Source of the DNA: a virus
Virus record (IMG/VR): IMGVR_UViG_3300030419_007104
Location: 3,067 to 28,322 of that record
DNA: 25,256 nucleotides
Strand: one strand, 5' to 3'
Shown here piece by piece: positions 8,709-15,347 of this stretch (within the stretch, counting starts at the first letter, position 1; each line of letters starts with the position of its first letter). The notes beneath the pieces were generated by a model, which saw only the letters and a program-made list of their open reading frames with translations, was not told the origin of the DNA and ran no database searches. Made by a program: the position numbers and the translations under genes.

Positions 8709-8726
8709 TTAGTACCCTACTCGCCC
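8690..8726. repeat. Imperfect hairpin spanning two convergent stop codons
   Basis: GGGTGATGGGG before and CCCTACTCGCCC after can pair imperfectly (about 12 pairs including wobbles, one small internal loop and one bulge) around a loop holding both TAA stops. There is no T-run. It could end or stabilise the two converging transcripts, but it could also be chance within coding sequence. Confidence 0.3.
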
Positions 8727-9263
8727 ACGATAATCATAAGCAGAATAGATATCCCCGCTAGCGTCCACAGAAGCGTCTGTACCAGCGACTTGGACCGGCT
8801 CCGCATCATATATATTATATTTAGCTACAAGCGTTTCTAGGCGCTCCTGAGCGTCTTTAGCGAAGCCTCGATAAGTCTTTGCGATTTCGTTTTTATTGGT
8901 TCGCGTAATCATTGAATCTCCTTCACGCAAAGAAATAAAATCTACTGAACTATCTATACCTTTTAAAACAGCTCTTGCTTTTTTTGTATAATAATTATTG
9001 AGATAAATCTGCTTATAGATATCTGCTTCTTCGAAGCGAAAATTGCCCGACGGCATAAGGACCGTATCATCAGGATAGTCCGTAGTACTTCCTGAGCCCG
9101 AAAAAGCCCTATAAATGATAGTATTTAACAGCCCGACATTATTAGCAAGCCACCCTGAAATTGAAGCCAATGTGGAGTATCCTGTATCTGAGTCAAACTC
9201 ATCATTATAAATACCCGTAGCAATAGTGCTAACCAAGTATGGCGTTTTAGATCGGTCCGGCAT
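8709..9263 (-). CDS. Putative head-tail connector (adaptor) protein
   Basis: A 184-residue protein with an acidic N-terminus (IYNDEFDSDTGYS), a helical first part, a KQIYLNNYYTKKARAVLKG segment and a helical middle. The C-terminus is a short Ala/Asp/Tyr tail. It closes the minus-strand head gene run, directly after the capsid region and facing the tail genes. Size, helical content and position suggest a connector that sits under the portal, like gp6/gp15-type adaptors. This is inference; no diagnostic motif is seen. It has its own promoter-like motif, and its stop abuts the stop of the plus-strand tail gene. Confidence 0.82.
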   Translation of the reverse strand: MPDRSKTPYLVSTIATGIYNDEFDSDTGYSTLASISGWLANNVGLLNTIIYRAFSGSGSTTDYPDDTVLMPSGNFRFEEADIYKQIYLNNYYTKKARAVLKGIDSSVDFISLREGDSMITRTNKNEIAKTYRGFAKDAQERLETLVAKYNIYDAEPVQVAGTDASVDASGDIYSAYDYRGRVGY

Positions 9264-9279
9264 ATAATATATTTACACT
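9264..9279 (-). promoter_or_regulatory. Promoter-like motif before connector-like gene
   Basis: On the minus strand AGTGTAAATATATTAT runs directly into the ATG at 9263, with 15 bases from the first GTG to the start codon. The gap between the two genes is only 21 bases and is filled by this motif. Confidence 0.6.
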
Positions 9280-9284
9280 AAAAA

Positions 9285-9713
9285 CTAGAAACCTTCGCTC
9301 ATTAATTTCTTTGCTTTTTCATGGTTTGGATGACTAGGGTCATGAATCGGCAAAGGGTCTTCCATACTAATTGTACGAGCACCTCGAGTTACTCTCTGAA
9401 ATTCTGCCCGCAACTTATCTCGAAGTCTTGCTAAACTACCATCAGGAAAAACTCCTACCTTCATTGCTATATTTTGTAAATCGCTCAGATTAGAATCTTT
9501 CAATTGATTTTCAAAAATATTTGGGTCGTTAGTTCCAAATGGATTTACTGTTTTAATCCCTAACACTTCTTCTAATTTTTTAACCTTTTCAACTGCATCA
9601 TCATCCATTTTACCCGTAGCAAAATTTTGTAAATCTTCTAGCTCGGGTTTCTTTTTAGAAGCCTTAGAAACTGTCTTTTCCGTCTTTTTAGCGGTTTTCT
9701 TTTTCGCTGCCAT
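9285..9713 (-). CDS. Small virion-region protein with Lys/Ala-rich N-terminus
   Basis: A 142-residue protein. Residues 1-23 are almost all Lys, Ala, Thr and Ser (MAAKKKTAKKTEKTVSKASK), like a histone-type or DNA-binding tail. The rest is a soluble helical domain with an ELEDLQNFATGKMDDDAVEK segment and an Arg-rich stretch near residues 107-120. It lies between the capsid gene and the connector-like gene. A terminator separates it from the capsid gene and it has its own promoter-like motif. It could be a DNA-contacting internal head protein or an assembly factor. I do not recognise the family. Confidence 0.82.
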   Translation of the reverse strand: MAAKKKTAKKTEKTVSKASKKKPELEDLQNFATGKMDDDAVEKVKKLEEVLGIKTVNPFGTNDPNIFENQLKDSNLSDLQNIAMKVGVFPDGSLARLRDKLRAEFQRVTRGARTISMEDPLPIHDPSHPNHEKAKKLMSEGF

Positions 9714-9714
9714 G

Positions 9715-9730
9715 TTAATATATTACAACT
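9715..9730 (-). promoter_or_regulatory. Promoter-like motif, TTGTAA variant
   Basis: On the minus strand AGTTGTAATATATTAA lies with 15 bases from TTG to the ATG at 9713. It sits just downstream of the capsid terminator, so a new promoter is expected here. Confidence 0.55.
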
Positions 9731-9746
9731 AAAATTGGGTTTTTCC

Positions 9747-9780
9747 AAAAAAAAACTCCGCTCCCGGAGGGGAGCGGAGT
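9747..9780 (-). terminator. Rho-independent terminator after major capsid gene
   Basis: On the minus strand an 11-bp perfect stem (9780-9770 with 9765-9755; arm ACTCCGCTCCC) with a 4-base loop is followed by a run of nine T. It starts 17 bases after the capsid stop codon and would end the strong capsid transcript. Confidence 0.93.
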
Positions 9781-9797
9781 TATCAGGATTACACTGA

Positions 9798-10949
9798 TTA
9801 CATAATTAAGCCCACTAAGGCTCTGTTGTCCAAGACCATACGTCCCTCTTCCAAAGCGCCGTAATAACCGATTCTCTGCTGTCTAGCGGAGAACTGATCA
9901 TCAGCCACCAAGTTAAATTCGGAACCAGTTTCGGAATCTACAGCAATAGCGCGAACCATCGCGTCACGACTGCGATCAAGACCAACAATGATTTCTTCAG
10001 TAGCACCATTAAAGACGCTAGAAGCACTAGTAGAACCGTTATCAAGATAATCGGTACTACCTGCAACTGTATCGAAGACATCATTGAATCTCTTGCCAAC
10101 ACCAAGCTCGAGGACCTCTGTGATAGCTACACCGAAGAACTCAGTCAAGCCGCTTTGGCTAAATACTGCATTTCTCACAGCGTCAGTAGCTGGAATACCA
10201 GTACTGTCTTTATCCATCGTTCCTGTTGGAGCTGCGGTGTTCATCGGGTTATAAGCCATAGCACGAATCTGCTCTACAACTTCAGGTGAAACCAGAAGAT
10301 CAGTTAAAGCCTTACGAGCGCCAGCAGGTGTACCACCGGACCATGAAGCGTTAACTCTCTTCATCTTCGTGAATAACTTATTCAAGTCATCCATGATGAA
10401 ACGGTTAGCATTCTGAGTTCTGAACACGTTACGGTTTTTAGCTGTGAAAGAAGCATTACCGCTGGTCGCATTCGCCAGAGCTGTCATCAAGAGGTTGGCA
10501 GAAGTTCTTTCCTGCTTGAGGAGAACTTCCTGTGCAACGCGAGTAAAAGTTTTACCAATCACATCTAATCTAGAACGTGAAGCATACTTTCTATCGAAAG
10601 ATACAGCACTATCTAAGTTGTAAGTGGCAAACTTCAGCTCGGAAGCTGTCGGCTGCACATAGTTTGTCGGAAGACCGCCTGCCACAGACTGGCTGTAGAC
10701 TCGGATGTAATCTTCGTCAAAAACATCATAGTATAAATCTAACGGAATCGAAGGATTGTCGTCAGCATTATACTGTAACGGAGTAAATAAATTACTAATA
10801 GTCGGAGCGTTATTGATAACTTCGGCCAAAACCGGACCAATAAACTCAGCTAAAGCAATTTGAGCCGCGTAGGCAGTCTCGCGATTGCGAGAGCCCATTG
10901 CTTTGATTAATTCGACCTGCTCATCGGTTCTTTTTAATGTAATTTTCAT
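9798..10949 (-). CDS. Major capsid protein (HK97 fold)
   Basis: A 383-residue protein, the usual size for an HK97-fold shell subunit. It opens with a helical N-arm (residues about 1-60), then a DNPSIPLDLYYDV segment and TYNLDSAVSFDRKYASRSRL, which looks like an E-loop/P-domain region. A long spine-type helix with VAQEVLLKQERTSANLLMTA follows, then DLLVSPEVVEQIRAM and the closing LVADDQFSARQQRIGYYGAL. The pattern resembles capsid proteins I recall from uncultured aquatic phages; that is memory, not a search. It has the clearest ribosome binding site among the head genes and a strong terminator, and a sampled line was about 43% GC, all consistent with very high expression. It follows the decoration-like and scaffold genes as expected. 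Confidence 0.9.
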   Translation of the reverse strand: MKITLKRTDEQVELIKAMGSRNRETAYAAQIALAEFIGPVLAEVINNAPTISNLFTPLQYNADDNPSIPLDLYYDVFDEDYIRVYSQSVAGGLPTNYVQPTASELKFATYNLDSAVSFDRKYASRSRLDVIGKTFTRVAQEVLLKQERTSANLLMTALANATSGNASFTAKNRNVFRTQNANRFIMDDLNKLFTKMKRVNASWSGGTPAGARKALTDLLVSPEVVEQIRAMAYNPMNTAAPTGTMDKDSTGIPATDAVRNAVFSQSGLTEFFGVAITEVLELGVGKRFNDVFDTVAGSTDYLDNGSTSASSVFNGATEEIIVGLDRSRDAMVRAIAVDSETGSEFNLVADDQFSARQQRIGYYGALEEGRMVLDNRALVGLIM

Positions 10950-10960
10950 TTTATAAATAA

Positions 10961-10969
10961 TTCCTTTCT
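10961..10969 (-). promoter_or_regulatory. Shine-Dalgarno site of the capsid gene
   Basis: On the minus strand AGAAAGGAA lies about 11 bases before the ATG at 10949. It stands out because most genes here lack such a site. The capsid gene has no own GTGTA motif, so it is probably translated from a longer message. Confidence 0.6.
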
Positions 10970-10980
10970 CTAGTTAATTA

Positions 10981-11643
10981 TTATGCAACATCCAATGAAG
11001 CTGTTGAATCGAATGCGACCAACGCATATTGCGCGGTTCCTGTTCCTGCGAAAATGTCAGACTGACCATTCTGCGAAGTTCTATTACCAGTAGCCACAAT
11101 GTGACCACAAAGAGCTGCGTCAAGATCAACTAAACGTTCGCGGTTATAACCTGTTAATTTGCCCGCATTTGCAGAGACACCAACTACGTTACCGGGAACG
11201 AAATTGCTATCTTTTTCATATGCGTTTTCATCAAAAGTGAACAAGCCCTTCGTAGCAACAGGGCAAGCCTGACCGCTAAGAACTGCTTGAAGTTCATCTT
11301 TCTTGATTGGGTTATAAAGGAGTTTTTCTCCATTCTCGTCATTCTTCAACGTTTGATTGAGGGTGACGCCTAATACCGGAGCTCCAGTAGTTGCAGGTTG
11401 GAAACGTAAAGGTACAGTTGGGTACTTGTCAGCGCCCAAGAACGGATAATCAGTTTTGCCCAAGTAATCACTGCCGATAAGATCGAAAGTATCTTGATTC
11501 AGATTACCGCTCAATACCTTGACTATTACTCCTGCACTACCATTGCCATTGGTCGTTGGATTATCATCAACTATTTGGTTCGCAAACAGATTGATGACAT
11601 CAGTTTCGTTATATTGCCTAAATGGGTATAATCTAAGTGCCAT
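10981..11643 (-). CDS. Putative capsid decoration/stabilisation protein
   Basis: A 220-residue, Gly/Thr/Val-rich protein without signal peptide or membrane segment, starting MALRLYPFRQYNETDVINLF. It looks mainly beta (AGVIVKVLSGNLNQDTFDLIG, NFVPGNVVGVSANAGKLTGY). It lies between the scaffold part of the preceding gene and the capsid gene, 31 bases from the latter, and has capsid-like codon choice. Small beta proteins made in large amounts next to the capsid gene are usually decoration or cement proteins. The role is inferred from position and composition. Confidence 0.85.
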   Translation of the reverse strand: MALRLYPFRQYNETDVINLFANQIVDDNPTTNGNGSAGVIVKVLSGNLNQDTFDLIGSDYLGKTDYPFLGADKYPTVPLRFQPATTGAPVLGVTLNQTLKNDENGEKLLYNPIKKDELQAVLSGQACPVATKGLFTFDENAYEKDSNFVPGNVVGVSANAGKLTGYNRERLVDLDAALCGHIVATGNRTSQNGQSDIFAGTGTAQYALVAFDSTASLDVA

Positions 11644-11657
11644 AATGTTTTAATATT

Positions 11658-12383
11658 TTAGTAGGTTATTGAAATATTTTCGGTATTAAAAGCCCGTCTG
11701 AATTGATCTGACAGGGACTCTTCCGTGGAAGAAGCTTCGTTATTATTAGCGATGCTTGAATGCGGAACTTCAACGTTTTCCACAACTTCCTCTACAGTTT
11801 CTTCAGTCTCAGAAGAAGCCTCAGTAGCGATTGCAACGCCCTCTTGCGAAGTAGTAGCTAAACGCTTTTCAAGCTCTTCCTGAACTTTAGCCTCAAATTG
11901 TTTTTCCTGCTCAACTTTAAAAGCCTTGCTCTTATGTTGTAGAAGGGAAGCCAATTTGCCCTGATAACTTTCAAAAGCATCATCAGAAGCTTCAAGAGTC
12001 TTCACTTCATTCGCCAAAACCGTACGGTCTTGATCGGAAAGGTCGTAAAGCTCATCGATTGCTTCCATGCGACTATTGAATAGCTGTTCTGCCGCGGCAG
12101 CGCTGATGGAAGTTTCTAATGAGTTAATTTTTTCATTAGCCTCTTCCAACTTCTTATGAAGATCTTCAATCGAAGCTTTAGCTTCACTTGCATCTTTCTC
12201 AGCTTGAGCCTTCTCAGCCTCAATAGCTTCTCTTTCAGCTGTAAACTGTGCATCTTTCTCACGAATCTTATCGATTACATGAGAAGCTACATTGGCTACA
12301 GCTTCTTGAGTGAATTCAGCATTGTCCGCTAACTTCGAATCGAGGACCTTCTCGAACTCGGTTTTGAACTCTGTAATATCCAT
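11658..12383 (-). CDS. Possible nested scaffold protein from internal ATG
   Basis: An in-frame ATG at 12383 (residue 285, MDITEFKTEFEKVL) would give a 241-residue scaffold identical to the C-terminal half of the fusion, as lambda Nu3 does inside C. Three things support it. The protein changes from protease to scaffold here. A variant of the repeated promoter motif (AATGTAAAAAATAC) lies just upstream. Base composition shifts too: in hand-counted sample lines GC is about 23-37% in the protease half and about 42-45% in the scaffold half, the latter like the capsid gene. A scaffold is needed in many more copies than a protease. Confidence 0.5.
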   Translation of the reverse strand: MDITEFKTEFEKVLDSKLADNAEFTQEAVANVASHVIDKIREKDAQFTAEREAIEAEKAQAEKDASEAKASIEDLHKKLEEANEKINSLETSISAAAAEQLFNSRMEAIDELYDLSDQDRTVLANEVKTLEASDDAFESYQGKLASLLQHKSKAFKVEQEKQFEAKVQEELEKRLATTSQEGVAIATEASSETEETVEEVVENVEVPHSSIANNNEASSTEESLSDQFRRAFNTENISITY

Positions 12384-13235
12384 AGTATTAGTATTTTTTA
12401 CATTATTAATTTCACTTTGGGAAATTTTTAAAATATTATTTTTAAAATTATTTTCACTTTCTGCGTCGACACGTTTATCGTTTATATCTAAATCAATGTT
12501 CTTCTGAACGATTAGTCCACTGACTTCTGCAGCAGGATTGGTTGTAAATCCAATTCCTAATGGAAATACATCTCCCACTACAAGCCTATAAATAGGAGTG
12601 CCGTCGTTTAATGCACCAGATCCTTCAAATGCTTTCAAAAAGTGTTTCATTTCACTTATATGATTAGGATCACTAATAATTTCAGCATCTTTAAGATCTT
12701 GAGATCCTACTGCTAAAACGTAGTCATTAAACCCAAGCTCCCAACTAGCAGAAATTTTATTGAAATAAGAGCTGTCTTCCTCACTGGACTGCAGAAGAAC
12801 GTCTGCGAAATCTTTATTTACAGTTTTATATACAACTGCTGCTAAAGAAATATAATAAGGATCTTTATTGCCTAGGGCAGCTCCATTGCCTATAATTTTA
12901 TCATTATTAAGATCTGTAAAACCTGCATTAACAATATGGCCTACAACTTTTTGTTTTTTATGTTCAATGTTTGTAGGCTTATTAACAAAATAATCTATAA
13001 GATCTACAGCTGTTTCAGAATTGATTCCGTCGCCATTTCTATTAAATTTATTTACAACCGCAGCATTAAAAGCCGCTCCAACTAAATCAATATTTCTCTC
13101 TAAATCAATAGACTTAGGGATAAGAGGACGTAAATTTTCTAAAGACGCTTGACTAATGTTCAGCTCGTTTTCAAGGTCATTTGTCGCATGAACAGTAAAA
13201 TCGTATCGAGTTTTGTATTTAAAATTAGTCGACAT
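11658..13235 (-). CDS. Prohead protease-scaffold fusion protein
   Basis: A 525-residue protein with two parts. Residues 1-250 look like a capsid maturation protease of the herpesvirus-assemblin/prohead protease type. A candidate catalytic His is H92 in NIEHKKQKVVGH, and a candidate Ser is S162 or S164 in KISASWELGF. Residues 285-525 are a scaffold: acidic, Lys/Glu/Ala-rich, with a long predicted coiled coil (about 325-385) and a disordered tail (EETVEEVVENVEVP). The order portal, protease-scaffold, decoration, capsid is the classic head cassette. An AT-rich linker at residues 259-284 separates the parts and holds a possible internal start. The protease assignment rests on the His/Ser context and position, not on a full motif match. 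Confidence 0.85.
   Translation of the reverse strand: MSTNFKYKTRYDFTVHATNDLENELNISQASLENLRPLIPKSIDLERNIDLVGAAFNAAVVNKFNRNGDGINSETAVDLIDYFVNKPTNIEHKKQKVVGHIVNAGFTDLNNDKIIGNGAALGNKDPYYISLAAVVYKTVNKDFADVLLQSSEEDSSYFNKISASWELGFNDYVLAVGSQDLKDAEIISDPNHISEMKHFLKAFEGSGALNDGTPIYRLVVGDVFPLGIGFTTNPAAEVSGLIVQKNIDLDINDKRVDAESENNFKNNILKISQSEINNVKNTNTMDITEFKTEFEKVLDSKLADNAEFTQEAVANVASHVIDKIREKDAQFTAEREAIEAEKAQAEKDASEAKASIEDLHKKLEEANEKINSLETSISAAAAEQLFNSRMEAIDELYDLSDQDRTVLANEVKTLEASDDAFESYQGKLASLLQHKSKAFKVEQEKQFEAKVQEELEKRLATTSQEGVAIATEASSETEETVEEVVENVEVPHSSIANNNEASSTEESLSDQFRRAFNTENISITY
12391..12404 (-). promoter_or_regulatory. Internal promoter-like motif within protease-scaffold gene
   Basis: On the minus strand AATGTAAAAAATAC lies 20 bases before the internal ATG at 12383, counted from the A of ATGTA. 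It matches the GTGTAWAW core except for A in place of the first G. It sits in coding DNA that is markedly more AT-rich than its surroundings. Confidence 0.4.
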
Positions 13236-13240
13236 ATTCG

Positions 13241-13253
13241 TATAAAGTTACAC
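13241..13253 (-). promoter_or_regulatory. Promoter-like motif before protease-scaffold gene
   Basis: On the minus strand GTGTAACTTTATA lies in the 22-base gap after the portal stop, with 18 bases from the first G to the ATG at 13235. No Shine-Dalgarno sequence is seen. Confidence 0.55.
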
Positions 13254-13257
13254 AAAA

Positions 13258-15294
13258 TTATTTATTGAGAGAATTTTTTCTACTATGATGCAAAATAGCT
13301 GCAGCGTAATCATCTAGCTCATGTTCTGAGCTGATTTTTAATATCGGCTCCATAGGCTGTAATTTTATTAGTTCTTGAGGGTCTGCAATGCATGCTTTCC
13401 CAGTTGAAAGCCAATCATTTTTATCTTTAGAAACCACTACAGATTCGCAAACTCTTTCTAGCATTTCTTTTTGATTTTTATTCAAACGCTTTTTCTTAAA
13501 AACCTTTTTAGCTTCCGTAGCTAATGAGTTGTACAAATCATTAGTCTTATCTGCAGTTTCTTTAATTGCGGTAACAGAATAACATTCTTTTGCTAAAGTT
13601 TTAGATCCTAATGGCCTTCCCGGATTAGAAGCGCTACGAGCTCTATTTTGTGGCTTGTTTAAAATTTCAGCACCCTTGGGATGCTTCATTTCTTCCACTT
13701 CCATATCCTCTTCGAGGGTCATTGGCATAGGCTGACCTCCTACAATTGGATTGTAATAACCTTTTTGACGGTCTTCTACAAATTTTTCTTGAGCGGCCTC
13801 TAACTCTTTACCTTTAGGAAATACTCCTGTTTCAATAACTTTAATCCCTTCTTCAGGGGGAAGAATTCCTAACTCCATCATGCGAGTAATAGTGCGTTGA
13901 ACTTGTGTTTGGTCTTGAAGATCAATAGTCTCAAATTTAGCCACAGGAGCGTTTTTAAAACCATAATTTTTACAAAGCTGTTTAATCTCAGGCTGTAGAA
14001 AAGTATTTAAAAATGCATCGCGCGATTCTTTAAGTCTCTGCAAAAACATTTGGGCTTTTATTTCAGTGCTGGCAAATTTTTCTTGACTTAAAATTATGTT
14101 TTGAAGGCCTTCTTTAATATCTTGATTGACTACTTCGTATTTAGCTGGACCAATTACCTTTTGAATATCGGGAATAATAAATTCTGCTTTAGTTGTATAG
14201 TCACTAACAAGAATACGCCCAACACTTTGATTTTGGAAAAGCGATTGCATTGCCCGGATATTACGAGGGTTGACGCCCCCTTTATCCGGAGTAGTTCCCA
14301 TAGTAATCATCAAAACTACATTCTCTATTGTGCGGCAAATAGATTGATCAATCTTTTTCATTTCCATTTTAAATTCTATATCATCTAAAACTGGAAAGCC
14401 AAAAGGCACAGCGAAAGGCTCGTAATCTTGCTTTTTATAAAAGGCATATCTTAGTTTTTCAGGATCTAATTCTACTTTTAAACCATTTAACGCCCATGAA
14501 TCTTTTGCAATTTTTAATTTTATATCAGGATCAAGAGATTCATACAATTCTCGATCTTCATCTGTTTTAGGATTTTTGAGGCGTTCTGCTTCGTATTCAC
14601 TTAACACTTTTGCATACAATCCTATATCAAAAGAAGTAGCTCTTTTCGCCACGATATCAAAAGGATTCAATAAGATATACCGAACAGGAAGTTTATTTGT
14701 TTTTAATGTTAACCCAAAATTTCTAACTTTTGAAAAGTCCTCTACATTAATTTTACCTTCAATGGTATATAAAAATACATTTCCACTCCTATAAAACTCT
14801 CTAAAAAATTGATCTTTTAAATTCCAAATTTTAATCTTTTTAAGCCATGCATTCACAAATGAGCGTGACTTAGCGCTACCTCCTTCTAGGTATAATGTAG
14901 AGTTGGCAAAATCTGCCATCATGTCTACAGCATTTCTGAAAACAGCAATATTAGCGTAAGCTTTCTGAGTCAACTCTATAGCGTCTCGGACATTAACCCC
15001 ATCTAATCCATATTCGTAAGGAAGCATTCCTGCGCGAATATTATTGTACTTAAACAGTTTTGGGGCAATAGCAATATTATTACGACGAGTAGTAGTACTA
15101 GACCCGGGACCTCCCGAGCGAGCATAAGCCTTTGATTCGTGATTATAGAATGATTCTCCTATCAACTCGGGTTGATAGTTACTAGCGTTGCTTGTATGCG
15201 CCAAACCTAAAGGATCTTGAAGAGATTGTTCATGCTTTTCTTTCAATTTATTCCAATAATCCGACCTTTTCGTATATTTGCGTTTTTCAGCCAT
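13258..15294 (-). CDS. Portal protein
   Basis: A 678-residue portal, the dodecameric ring through which DNA enters and leaves the head. Portal-type features run in order. They include AYANIAVFRNAVDMMADFA (113-131), the FFREFYRSGNVFLYTIEG wing segment (163-180), RYILLNPFDIVAKRA (205-219), a core with IDQSICRTIENVVLMITMG (315-333) and a long helix (400-430) leading into PEIKQLCKNYGF. The region after about 500 is an extended tail that is Pro/Gly-rich, then Lys-rich. It contains GRPLGSK (559-565), which resembles an AT-hook core, so the protein is longer than many portals. It sits between terminase and protease-scaffold, as expected, and has its own promoter-like motif. Confidence 0.9.
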   Translation of the reverse strand: MAEKRKYTKRSDYWNKLKEKHEQSLQDPLGLAHTSNASNYQPELIGESFYNHESKAYARSGGPGSSTTTRRNNIAIAPKLFKYNNIRAGMLPYEYGLDGVNVRDAIELTQKAYANIAVFRNAVDMMADFANSTLYLEGGSAKSRSFVNAWLKKIKIWNLKDQFFREFYRSGNVFLYTIEGKINVEDFSKVRNFGLTLKTNKLPVRYILLNPFDIVAKRATSFDIGLYAKVLSEYEAERLKNPKTDEDRELYESLDPDIKLKIAKDSWALNGLKVELDPEKLRYAFYKKQDYEPFAVPFGFPVLDDIEFKMEMKKIDQSICRTIENVVLMITMGTTPDKGGVNPRNIRAMQSLFQNQSVGRILVSDYTTKAEFIIPDIQKVIGPAKYEVVNQDIKEGLQNIILSQEKFASTEIKAQMFLQRLKESRDAFLNTFLQPEIKQLCKNYGFKNAPVAKFETIDLQDQTQVQRTITRMMELGILPPEEGIKVIETGVFPKGKELEAAQEKFVEDRQKGYYNPIVGGQPMPMTLEEDMEVEEMKHPKGAEILNKPQNRARSASNPGRPLGSKTLAKECYSVTAIKETADKTNDLYNSLATEAKKVFKKKRLNKNQKEMLERVCESVVVSKDKNDWLSTGKACIADPQELIKLQPMEPILKISSEHELDDYAAAILHHSRKNSLNK

Positions 15295-15295
15295 G

Positions 15296-15313
15296 TTAAA
15301 ATAGATTACACTT
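15296..15313 (-). promoter_or_regulatory. Promoter-like motif before portal gene
   Basis: On the minus strand AAGTGTAATCTATTTTAA has 17 bases from its first GTG to the ATG at 15294. The 53-base gap also carries several AAAGT/ACTTT half-sites (15324-15352), which may be regulatory or simply AT-rich repetition. Confidence 0.6.
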
Positions 15314-15347
15314 AAAGTTTTGAAAGTGACTTTTAAAGTTACTTACT

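Noticed and set aside
14101-14388. 95-residue plus-strand open frame inside the portal gene
   Set aside because: It is antisense to conserved portal core sequence, with no promoter motif or ribosome binding site and biased shadow composition.
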